Shown piece after piece: positions 13,601 to 19,502 of a stretch of 20,676 bases of DNA. This DNA comes from a virus: IMG/VR virus record IMGVR_UViG_3300017991_000440, positions 1-20,676 of that record; one strand, 5' to 3'. The position numbers and the translations under genes were made by a program. Each line of letters starts with the position of its first letter. Position 1 is the stretch's first letter. The notes below the pieces were generated by a model. It saw only the letters and a list, made by a program, of their open reading frames with translations. It searched no databases and had not been told where the DNA came from.

Positions 13601-14982
13601 TGCAGCGGATCAAGGCTGCGTGGGGGGCGATCCTCGAGGAGACGAAAGAGATCGGCGGCCTGACGCAGAGCGCGCTGGGCCTGCTGGGCATCGGGATGGC
13701 GGCCGAGCTTCCAGAGGAGGGGTACCGGGAGGCGCTGCCGGGATACCTCGAGCTGGTGGAGTGGAGCACCGGGCTGGCGGTGCCGGCGCTGCAGCGGATC
13801 AAGGCCGCGTGGGGTCAGGCGCTGGTGGACACCCAGGAGATCGGTGGCCTGGTGCAGAGCGCGCTGGGGCTGCTGGGGCTGGGCCTGGCGGCAGAGATGC
13901 CGGACGAGACGTTCGCGGACACACTGCCGGACTATCTCGGCGTCGTAGAGTGGACGACGGACCTGGTGGTGCCGGCGATCGAGCGGATCAAGCAGCGGTG
14001 GGGAGAGCTGCTGGCGAGCGCGGCGGAGGCCGCTGGGAACGTGACGAGCGTGCTGGGCGTGCTGGGGACCGCATTCGACCTTCAGCCGCTGGCACCGAAC
14101 TGGCCACAGCTACTGAGCGATGCGGTGGCGGCCGTCGGGCTGGGCGCGGACTGGATGATCGCCGAGCTGCAGAGCCTACGGTCGCGGTGGGGCGACGACG
14201 TGCTGGCGGCGGTGGCGGAGACCTCGGGCGAGATCCAGGACGTGATGGGGCTGTTCGACCTGGCCAAGCTGTTCAACGATCTGCAGACGCAAAAGAGCGA
14301 CAAGGGGACGAAGCGGATCGCGTTTGAGAACGTGGTGGACAGGTTCCTGCAGCAGCTGCGGTATGCGAGCGAGCGGCTCAAGGCGGAGCTGCCGGGGATC
14401 AAGGCGATCTGGGGCGACATGCTGGACGTCAGCATCGAACTGGCGGACAGCTTTGCGCAGCTCTTTGGCAATATCGCCTCGGCGATGAAGGCGGGCGAGG
14501 AGATCGCGGCGAGCAAGGGGCTCAAGCCGCAGGCGGTGCTGGACGCGCTGGACGTGTTCCAGCAGATGGTCTCAGATGTTCAGACGATCGGGGGGTTCGC
14601 GGGTCTGAACGTGACGGGCCCGAACGTGGGCGACGTGGGGACGGGGATGGGGATGACGCCGGGGGCACCCACAGCGCTGACGGGGTTGGACTGGCACGGG
14701 CTCGGGGGCCAGGGTACTGGCCTTGGCGGAGGGTACTCCGCTGGGGGGCTGACAGCGGCACCGCGGGGGCTGGGCGTCGCGGGTGGCGGCGACGGTAGTT
14801 TTGGAGCTATCGCGGAGGCGGTGCGGGCGGGGATTCGCGAGGGGCTGGCGGAGAGCCGGCTGGAGATCGAGCTGCTGGTGAGGCAGCGGGACACGGAGCG
14901 GAAGCGGTTCAGCGCACGGCTGGGCAGGCTGGAAAAGATGGCGACGGAGATGACGGTGAGTATGGAGGCGGCTGGGGTGTGA
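10684..14982 (+). CDS. Tail tape measure protein
   Basis: 1432 residues. It sets tail length and is ejected with the DNA. From GTG 10684: a hydrophobic segment at about 40-57 (GLASVVGGVGLALGGLGAI), the TP901/PhageMin_tail-type domain at about 60-290 ('FESQVNILGTAVG', 'SQSVEAMTNFAKAGLS', 'LAILSQRGITGATAGTQMKS'), and near 655-680 the tape-measure motif 'MLGIESPSTVFRDIGGYVIE'. Five tandem ~63-73-residue helical repeats follow at 937-1262, then a Gly-rich linker at about 1310-1370 encoding two family B hairpins, and a C-terminal coiled coil. Using about 1.5 angstrom per residue, the tail would be roughly 200 nm. The longer frame from GTG 10621 is rejected because it would translate the terminator hairpin. 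The ribosome site is weak (GAAAGGATGGG, 13-15 nt away). Confidence 0.93.
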   Translation: MSITVANLQAVVQMNTKDMEDGTKRTEGFLGRLTGGFGGLASVVGGVGLALGGLGAIKKATEVSADFESQVNILGTAVGDAGVSLDTYSDAALKMGADTSLVGISASQSVEAMTNFAKAGLSVTDMFGGAEGLNSYLEEGTALSGALRAAVDLQAASELDLAAASDAISVAMATYGIPAEEAVAITNSFVQAADASVASVPDLVQSLRTFGPVAARMGLSLEDTNNALAILSQRGITGATAGTQMKSMFMAISGPSKNAREAMEGLGIAFYDAEGNLKSMPDILGNVNEAMAGLTQQAKDETLKDLFGTYGGVAASALLEEGAEGWAFMGEATEAASTASETAAARTQGLNASLEALEGTVETFMIKAGTPLIEKFFTPLVGFAATVVESVIPMLDDLGPAMDGVSGFVQGIIGGVGDMASDAGAAAEGEGGGFSLDALIGNLFAGADTWLDENSAAIGPKIGGMIDGAFAAGITWIENNFQPLVADLFAAFKTIIEEAPALLEEHGPTIGETYGELLGKVVRLGITALVKIVATIGKELWGVVSDIITAGASGEEGAAGTLATAYLDTMKAVLNGFITGLTGDPQWGESLKNFFIGDPDGIITKAKQSIADEVENMKQAGKDMVQGMIDGVKEAPGKLVDAFADAVGAPVKWVKKMLGIESPSTVFRDIGGYVIEGLGLGISEGIPQIEGPIGDVMGVFDSIIGWLTRFAIVAGSQGLEAAGETFEDVADGIEDMSTAFMQFAQGAAAVKAGNLDQGAMVAYLDQWAWAMEQAVLRVKEVVDNVGWKTIGDMKGRATRLGTILESMTTDLSKMKPGDWGVMLAYLDQLTQFLPMLVRGVVGMVTDPETGLGAIVLDDVDKWSGQLAGSFVLMGANLAGIEASEDASFLENAATYLDQVFGFAKLAKERMTALGPEAMAAYEAASEGVPFITGLLGLLGQDLKAELPEEGYEERLPEYLRLVEWSVGLVTPALQRIKAAWGAILEETKEIGGLTQSALGLLGIGMAAELPEEGYREALPGYLELVEWSTGLAVPALQRIKAAWGQALVDTQEIGGLVQSALGLLGLGLAAEMPDETFADTLPDYLGVVEWTTDLVVPAIERIKQRWGELLASAAEAAGNVTSVLGVLGTAFDLQPLAPNWPQLLSDAVAAVGLGADWMIAELQSLRSRWGDDVLAAVAETSGEIQDVMGLFDLAKLFNDLQTQKSDKGTKRIAFENVVDRFLQQLRYASERLKAELPGIKAIWGDMLDVSIELADSFAQLFGNIASAMKAGEEIAASKGLKPQAVLDALDVFQQMVSDVQTIGGFAGLNVTGPNVGDVGTGMGMTPGAPTALTGLDWHGLGGQGTGLGGGYSAGGLTAAPRGLGVAGGGDGSFGAIAEAVRAGIREGLAESRLEIELLVRQRDTERKRFSARLGRLEKMATEMTVSMEAAGV
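13492..14469 (+). repeat. Tandem ~63-residue repeats inside the tape measure gene
   Basis: Units run 13492-13680, 13681-13869 and 13870-14058 (exactly 189 nt each), then 14059-14250 and 14251-14469, which are diverged. Units 1-3 share the plan LLG...AELPEEGY...LPxYLxLVEW...VPALQRIKAAWG...EIGGLxQSALG. Earlier YLDQ-containing segments (12961-13430) look like still older copies. Each unit is probably a pair of amphipathic helices stacked along the tail axis. Confidence 0.9.
14707..14741. repeat. Two adjacent family B hairpins B11 and B12 inside the tape measure gene
   Basis: GGCCAG-GGTA-CTGGCC (14707-14722) and GCGGAG-GGTA-CTCCGC (14726-14741), both perfect 6-bp stems with the same GGTA loop but different stem sequences, 3 nt apart. 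They encode part of a Gly-rich linker (GQGTGLGGGYSAGG). Confidence 0.85.
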
Positions 14983-14984
14983 CG

Positions 14985-15011
14985 CCCCCCCTGCCCCCCG
15001 TCAACGGGGGG
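14985..15011. repeat. Family A hairpin repeat, copy A7
   Basis: C7-TG-CCCCCCGTCAACGGGGGG, starting 2 nt after the tape measure stop codon. Confidence 0.85.
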
Positions 15012-15033
15012 CAAAGGCAGGGTCTGTAGTGTA

Positions 15034-15097
15034 GGTGCAAGGCACTGGGCGAGAGTACTCGCCGGGCAGGAGTACCTGCCTCGAAGTGCCGTGCACC
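15034..15097. repeat. Nested double hairpin with family B cores B13 and B14
   Basis: Outer arms GGTGCAAGGCACT (15034-15046) and AGTGCCGTGCACC (15085-15097) pair with one mismatch. Inside are two perfect units: GGCGAG-AGTA-CTCGCC (15048-15063) and GGCAGG-AGTA-CCTGCC (15065-15080). The product is a cloverleaf-like three-stem element 12 nt before the distal tail gene. Confidence 0.85.
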
Positions 15098-15109
15098 AGG
15101 TGAGGATGG

Positions 15110-15910
15110 ATGGCTGAGTATATCAAGTTCGATGGGAATGTGCTGTGGCACGGGAATGGATCCACTCCGGAGGCGGTGTTCGAGGCGGAGGAGGACATTA
15201 ACGGCCGGGTGCACGTGATCGAGGACTTGGGGGACCGGTACGCGAACCTGTACCGGGACACCAAGGCGGAGAATCGTGCCTACACGGCCACGTTCACGCT
15301 CAAGGCGACGCCGACGGTGTCGTTGCAGGTGCTCAAGGCGCAGTGGGAGCAGATGCACCGGGCGCGCGGGGGCTTGCGGACGCTGGAACGGCAGACGGAC
15401 ACGGGGCGGATCCTGCAGCTGAGTGTGGTGCCGGAGACGCCGCAGTGGAGCGAGGAGCACACGAGCTGGCAGCAGGTGGTGCAGGCGTACACGTCGCCGG
15501 ACCCGTTCTGGCAGAGCGCGGCGGAGCAGAGCGCGAGCGCGGCGTACGACGGGGAAACGCCCGTGGCGCTGACGTGCGTGAACGACGGGGACGAGCCGTG
15601 CTGGGTGCGGTTCGACCTGGCGGACGCGATCGAGGATCCCAAGATCGAGCTGGCGGACGAGTGGGAGCTCGAGTTCGGGCTGACGATGGGTGCCGGCGAT
15701 GCGCTGGCCATCGTATGCAAGACGCCGGCGACTGCATGGTACACGGAGAGTGGCGAGGATCCGACGCGGGCGTACGGGTACAGGACGGCGGCGACGCTGT
15801 TCCGCAAGACCAAGCTGGCGGTGGGGAGCAACGCACTGAGTCTGAGTGCGACGAGTGGGACGGGGACGTGTGTGGCGTATTGGAGGGAGCTCTTTGATGC
15901 ACTCAGGTAG
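15110..15910 (+). CDS. Distal tail protein (Dit-like)
   Basis: 266 residues. It would form the ring joining the tail tube to the tip. 'INGRVHVIEDLGDRYANLYRDTKAENRAYTATFTLKA' (quoted in part), 'LKAQWEQMHRARGGLRTLE' and 'LQLSVVPETPQWSEEH' fit the N-terminal part of siphovirus distal tail proteins, where a beta core ends with 'l..l..lf....g.l.......g......v.v'. 'VQAYTSPDPFWQS' matches the common 'l.f.a.dPfw' element preceding the C-terminal galectin-like domain. The remaining half (about 145-266) is beta-rich, as expected for that domain. ATG 15110 follows GTGAGGATGG. It sits between tape measure and hub genes, the canonical Dit place. Confidence 0.8.
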   Translation: MAEYIKFDGNVLWHGNGSTPEAVFEAEEDINGRVHVIEDLGDRYANLYRDTKAENRAYTATFTLKATPTVSLQVLKAQWEQMHRARGGLRTLERQTDTGRILQLSVVPETPQWSEEHTSWQQVVQAYTSPDPFWQSAAEQSASAAYDGETPVALTCVNDGDEPCWVRFDLADAIEDPKIELADEWELEFGLTMGAGDALAIVCKTPATAWYTESGEDPTRAYGYRTAATLFRKTKLAVGSNALSLSATSGTGTCVAYWRELFDALR

Positions 15911-15929
15911 GGGCCAGGCAGAGGGGACA

Positions 15930-15960
15930 GGTGCCCGGCACCTCGCAGGTGCCGGGCACC
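15930..15960. repeat. Perfect 14-bp hairpin of GGTGCC/GGCACC type
   Basis: GGTGCCCGGCACCT (15930-15943), loop CGC, AGGTGCCGGGCACC (15947-15960). It belongs with the outer arms at 8697 and 15034 but has no family B core inside. It lies between distal tail and hub genes, followed by GAGAGGGATAG-ATG. Confidence 0.85.
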
Positions 15961-15962
15961 GA

Positions 15963-15971
15963 GAGGGATAG
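15963..15971 (+). promoter_or_regulatory. GAGGGATAG start-associated box
   Basis: GAGGGATAG directly abuts ATG 15972, matching the GGATAG(G) motif seen before other starts, again just downstream of a strong hairpin. Confidence 0.5.
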
Positions 15972-18155
15972 ATGCCGTACGAGGGTGGGCTCTGGAGACC
16001 GCACAACTGGGATGACTATGAGATCGAGCTGATCGACGCCAGCCTGGACACGGTGGGTGTGCTGGACGAGGCGGTGGGGATCAAGCTCGATTGGGCGCTG
16101 TTCGGGCAGGGGTCGGGGAGTCTGGCGCTGCACCTGGGGAGCGACCGGGCGGACGACCTGCTGACGGATGCGATGTGGTACCTGCGGGTATATCGCGACG
16201 GGGTGCAGCTGCGGGACTGGATGGTGGCCAAGGACGACCGAGGCTACACCATCGCGAACCAGACCGTGGACGAGTATATCGAGATCGCGATCTCGCCACT
16301 GGACATGATCCTCAAGGACAGGTTCTGCCTGCCGGACGGGGGCAGCGGACAGTTCAAGTCGGACAGCCTGCCGTACGACGACGGGTTCAAGTGGATCGTG
16401 GACCACGTGGTGGGGCCCAGCGCGTACACGTCACCAGGGGGAGACCCGAAGAGCATCACGGGGTTCACGGTGGCGGCGGACGAGAGCGCGCACGGGACGA
16501 CGGCGGCGATCGAAGCGGCGCACAAGATGGACCTGTACGAGTTCCTGTCCAAGTACGGGCCGACGTGGGACATCGACTGGCGGGTGCGCCTGGAGAAGAC
16601 GTCGGGGATCGCAAACCAGTTCGTGTTCGAGACGTTCACTCCGGCAAGGGGGCTGGACAAGAGCGCGGACAACGGGGCGCGCTATCCGGTGCTGATGAAC
16701 GACGCCAGCGGGGAGGTGCCTGGGGCGAGGCGATACAGCCCCAGGACCGGGTTCAAGAACGTGATCATCCAGGCCGACCTGAGCGACGAGGTGACCGACG
16801 CGACGAGCGTGAGCACGTTCGGCCGGCACGAGGTGCTGAGCGACACGAACGACAGCGACCAGCTCGACGCGCAGCTGGAAGAGAACGCTCGGCGGATGGG
16901 GTACGATTTCGATTTCGTCGAGAGCGAGATGCTCGAGGTGGGCAGCGAGAGCTGGCAGATCCAGCCTGGGGACACGGTGACGATCGCGAACGATCACCTG
17001 GCTGTGACCGCAGAGGATCGGCTGGTCAAGCAGGTGACGTTGACGATCGAGCCGGGGGATCCGGAGCAGGCCGAGCTCACGTTCGGGGAGTATGAGAAGG
17101 GGCTGGGCGACAAGGTCAAGGAGGCGGGCGGCGGGGGCGGAGGAGCCGACGGGTTCGATGAGGCGCTGTTGGGGAATCAGGTTGGGGCCACGTTCATCCC
17201 ATTCAGTCCCACGGACCCGAGCATCATCACAATTGCCGGTGAGAACGGGATCACGCTGTCGCCGGGGGCGAACGCGATCACGATCGGGCTGGGGAACACT
17301 GCAGTGACGCCGGGGACCTACGGCGACGCCACGCACGTCGGGCAATTCACGGTCGATCAGCAGGGGCGGATCACGGCGGCGTCGAGCGTGACGATCTCGG
17401 GGGTGACGCCGGCGACACACGACATCATCAGTGGGCACAGCGTGAGCGGGACGGCGGGCCAGGTGGTGGGCCTGTCGGGGGACACGACGCTGGCGCTGCT
17501 GGACGTGAGCAGCGGCCCGGACGCAACGTCCAAGATCCTCAAGACGGACGGGAGCGGGTTCGTCGAGGTGCAGAGGTTGTATGTCGGGGACGGGGGGAAC
17601 TATATCTCGTCCGGCGCGACGCAGTTCCTGTTCGTGACGGACAACACGTATGTCGTGATCACTGCGGCCGCGGGTAGCGCAATCTGGGGCAACGACTATT
17701 TCTACAGGTCTGGCGGGGGCGGGTACATCGGGGTCTCGACGGCGCGGTGGGCGAACGGGTATTACAGCGCGCTGGACGTGGACGGGAACATCACGGTCAC
17801 GGGGAACGTGGACGGGGTGGACCTGGGGGCGTTCAAGACGGCGTACGATGCGCATGTGCACGTGGTGGGTACGTCGGAGGTGGCGACCAGCAACACGCAG
17901 CCGACGCTGTCGGGCAAGACGGACAACTGGGCGGTGTACGGGAGCATCTCGTACTCGCTGGCAGCGGCAACCAGCGGCGGCGCCGCTCTGTACTACGACG
18001 CCACAGGCCATGTCAACACCTCGGGAGGCGCACCGATCAAGGTGCCAACAAGGCCACACACCCACAACCTGATAGGCGGCGTGGCGGATGCGGCGGTGTC
18101 AGCGCATGGCCACTTGTACAACGAGCCGGACACGCCGACGGGGACGCCGAGCTAG
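15972..18155 (+). CDS. Tail hub protein fused to a tail fibre (receptor-binding) region
   Basis: 727 residues. Residues 1 to about 375 resemble siphovirus baseplate-hub proteins (ReqiPepy6 gp37-like): 'YEIELIDASLDTVGVLDEAVGIKLDWALFGQGSGSLAL' (part), 'GVQLRDWMVAKDDRGYTI', 'GPTWDIDWRV', 'LEENARRMGYDFDF' and 'VESEMLEVGSESWQIQPGDTVTI' (part). A Gly-rich linker (about 383-390) leads to a fibre region. The latter starts with 'PGTYGDATHVGQFTVDQQGR' (about 447-466), a motif widespread in tail fibres, followed by repeated Ser/Thr/Gly strands. The C-terminus has three His-x-His sites: 628-630 (HVH), 696-698 (HTH) and 712-714 (HGH), as in metal-binding trimeric fibre tips. The protein probably attaches the tail tip to the host surface. 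The stop codon abuts repeat A8. Confidence 0.82.
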   Translation: MPYEGGLWRPHNWDDYEIELIDASLDTVGVLDEAVGIKLDWALFGQGSGSLALHLGSDRADDLLTDAMWYLRVYRDGVQLRDWMVAKDDRGYTIANQTVDEYIEIAISPLDMILKDRFCLPDGGSGQFKSDSLPYDDGFKWIVDHVVGPSAYTSPGGDPKSITGFTVAADESAHGTTAAIEAAHKMDLYEFLSKYGPTWDIDWRVRLEKTSGIANQFVFETFTPARGLDKSADNGARYPVLMNDASGEVPGARRYSPRTGFKNVIIQADLSDEVTDATSVSTFGRHEVLSDTNDSDQLDAQLEENARRMGYDFDFVESEMLEVGSESWQIQPGDTVTIANDHLAVTAEDRLVKQVTLTIEPGDPEQAELTFGEYEKGLGDKVKEAGGGGGGADGFDEALLGNQVGATFIPFSPTDPSIITIAGENGITLSPGANAITIGLGNTAVTPGTYGDATHVGQFTVDQQGRITAASSVTISGVTPATHDIISGHSVSGTAGQVVGLSGDTTLALLDVSSGPDATSKILKTDGSGFVEVQRLYVGDGGNYISSGATQFLFVTDNTYVVITAAAGSAIWGNDYFYRSGGGGYIGVSTARWANGYYSALDVDGNITVTGNVDGVDLGAFKTAYDAHVHVVGTSEVATSNTQPTLSGKTDNWAVYGSISYSLAAATSGGAALYYDATGHVNTSGGAPIKVPTRPHTHNLIGGVADAAVSAHGHLYNEPDTPTGTPS

Positions 18156-18181
18156 CCCCCCAACCCCCCGTCAACGGGGGG
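18156..18181. repeat. Family A hairpin repeat, copy A8
   Basis: Starts on the base after the TAG stop. C6-AA-CCCCCCGTCAACGGGGGG, then GGCGAGGAGGAGAAGG leading to ATG 18206. Confidence 0.85.
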
Positions 18182-18205
18182 CGGCGAGGAGGAGAAGGGG
18201 GACGG

Positions 18206-18697
18206 ATGAGGATCGAGGATACGGTGCTGCATGTGTGGGGGATGAGGACGTTGTGCCAGGCGGCGGCGACTGGGGCGCTACTGGATGTGTTCGCGAACCT
18301 GGCGGAGTCGATCGAGGGGCAGACGGAGGAGGTGCTCGAGGCGCGGGGGCTGGGCTGGGCTGAGAACGGGCTGCGGATCGCGCCTGGGGCGAAGGGGTTG
18401 GATGGCACGGTGGGGCTGGACGTGACGCGGGAGGAACTGGGGGCGCTGGTGCAGGCGTACTATGGCAGCCCAGAGTGCCGGCCGATGATCTGGCCGCAGG
18501 AGTTGCCGGCGGCATTCAGGCGTGCGGCGCGGACGCTGGGGCCGGCGCTTATGGAGTGGCGGGACGAGGCGAACGCGGAGGCGCAGTTCGAGGCGATGCC
18601 GGAGGGGATGCGGAAGAAGGTGGCGTATTTGTGCAGGGTAGAGAATGCCCCCCCTCTCCCCCCCGTCAACGGGGGGGAATCGGAGGAGCCTTGTTAA
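18206..18697 (+). CDS. Unknown protein after the fibre gene, C-terminus encoded by repeat A9
   Basis: 163 residues, no recognised family. ATG 18206 follows GAGGAGGAGAAGGGGG. The protein is mostly helical: 'HVWGMRTLCQAAATGALLDVFANLAESIEG' (part), 'LGALVQAYYGSPECRPM', 'AAFRRAARTLGPALMEWRDEANAEAQFEAMPEGMRKKVAYL' (part). The last ~18 residues, ENAPPLPPVNGGESEEPC, come from repeat A9, so the natural end of the protein has been replaced or extended by the repeat. By position it could be a fibre assembly or tip accessory protein, but that is only inference. Its stop overlaps the TTG start of the next gene. Confidence 0.7.
   Translation: MRIEDTVLHVWGMRTLCQAAATGALLDVFANLAESIEGQTEEVLEARGLGWAENGLRIAPGAKGLDGTVGLDVTREELGALVQAYYGSPECRPMIWPQELPAAFRRAARTLGPALMEWRDEANAEAQFEAMPEGMRKKVAYLCRVENAPPLPPVNGGESEEPC
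18648..18677. repeat. Family A hairpin repeat, copy A9 (in coding sequence)
   Basis: C7-TCT-C7-GTCAAC-G7. Unlike most copies it lies before the stop codon and is translated as PPLPPVNGG at the end of the upstream protein. Confidence 0.85.
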
Positions 18698-18936
18698 CAC
18701 CACAGGGCGAGTGGAAGCTGGATCGGCAGGTGCGAGTGGTGTACCAGCAGCTGGGGGATCTGAGGCGGGCGCTGGCGGACCTGGACGCGCTGATCGCGGA
18801 GGCGGATGAGGGCGGGGGCACGGATGGGGCTGACCGGGTGGGTCGGCTGATCCGGGCGAACGAGCGGGCGACGATTGGGGCGACGCTTGGGGGGTGGCTG
18901 GAGACGCTCAGACAGCGTTGGGACGGTGGGGAATGA
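18691..18936 (+). CDS. Small helical protein of unknown function
   Basis: 81 residues from TTG 18691, which overlaps the previous stop (TTGTTAA) and is preceded at good spacing by CGGAGGAG. Sequence: MLTPQGEWKLDRQVRVVYQQ followed by a helix LGDLRRALADLDALIAEADE, a GGGTDGADRV turn, and a second helix RLIRANERATIGATLGGWLETLRQRW. The protein looks like two amphipathic helices that could form a helical hairpin or coiled coil. No known family, and not obviously a holin, since the helices are charged. Coupled to both neighbours (its TGA overlaps ATG 18933). Confidence 0.65.
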   Translation: MLTPQGEWKLDRQVRVVYQQLGDLRRALADLDALIAEADEGGGTDGADRVGRLIRANERATIGATLGGWLETLRQRWDGGE

Positions 18937-19502
18937 CCCCCCTAGCCCCCCGTCAACGGGGGGAACTGGCGGAAGCGTGCCAGCGGGACGCTGGCGCTCC
19001 GGGGAAGCGGCTGCTGCCGTTGCGCGGGGGGCGGATCTCGCAGGGATGGGGCGAGAATGGGGCGTACTATGCGCGGTGGGGACTGCGCGGGCACAACGGA
19101 GAGGACTGGGTCAACGGGCCTGCAGACAGACCTATCACGCCCCCCCCTAGCCCCCCCGTCAACTGGGGGGGAATCCCGGAGGCGTGGGATGACGAGGTGT
19201 TCTGGGTGTACGCGACGGGGGCCGGGGTACTGCGGGTGGGCAGCTCGGACGGGTATGGGCTGTACGCCTATGTGATGGGAGAACGGTGGCACTGGCTGTT
19301 CGCGCACCTGGCGGCAATCTGGGTGATGGACAAGGGTGTGGCGGTGCCGGGTGAGGTGATCGCGTGCATGGGGTACAGCGGGATCACGGTGCCGGCGGGC
19401 ATCGCGGGGCGGCATCTGCACTATGGGGTGAGGCCGGCGGAGATGGACCGGGGGAACGGGTACGGGGGGTATGTGGACCCATCTGGGGTGAGGGCAGCGT
19501 GA
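18933..19502 (+). CDS. M23-family peptidase (tail lysin or endolysin) carrying an inserted repeat
   Basis: 189 residues. M23 zinc endopeptidases cut peptide cross-links of peptidoglycan. The core reads 'GRISQGWGENGAYYARWG', then His54-x3-Asp58 in 'GHNGEDW', 'VYATGAGVLRVG', 'GYGLYAYVMG', His125 in 'LFAHLAAIWV', 'GVAVPGEVIACMGYSG' and His161-Leu-His163 in 'GRHLHYGVRP'. All expected metal and catalytic residues are present. Residues 70-80 (PPPSPPVNWGG) are the translated repeat A11, lying between the first His/Asp pair and the next strand; relatives normally have a short 'ap.GtpV.A' link there. Residues 1 to about 26 are translated from repeats A10 and D2. ATG 18933 overlaps the previous stop (ATGA). 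Position after fibre genes fits entry or lysis. Confidence 0.85.
   Translation: MTPLAPRQRGELAEACQRDAGAPGKRLLPLRGGRISQGWGENGAYYARWGLRGHNGEDWVNGPADRPITPPPSPPVNWGGIPEAWDDEVFWVYATGAGVLRVGSSDGYGLYAYVMGERWHWLFAHLAAIWVMDKGVAVPGEVIACMGYSGITVPAGIAGRHLHYGVRPAEMDRGNGYGGYVDPSGVRAA
18937..18963. repeat. Family A hairpin repeat, copy A10 (in coding sequence)
   Basis: C6-TAG-CCCCCCGTCAACGGGGGG, starting right after a TGA stop and just inside the M23 gene, whose N-terminus it encodes (PLAPRQRG). Confidence 0.85.
18979..18995. repeat. Family D hairpin, copy D2
   Basis: GCCAGCG-GGA-CGCTGGC, a perfect 7-bp stem, followed by GCTCCGGGGAAGCGG. It has the same layout as D1 at 3129 with a different stem sequence, and is translated in the N-terminus of the M23 protein. 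Confidence 0.65.
19140..19171. repeat. Family A hairpin repeat, copy A11, inside the M23 peptidase gene
   Basis: C8-TAG-C7-GTCAACT-G7. The loop has T in place of the closing G. It reads in frame as PPPSPPVNWGG with no stop, and sits in a loop region of the enzyme. Confidence 0.85.

Noticed and set aside
18933-19502. M23 gene as a pseudogene disrupted by repeat A11
   Set aside because: The insert is in frame, contains no stop, and all catalytic and metal-binding residues are intact.
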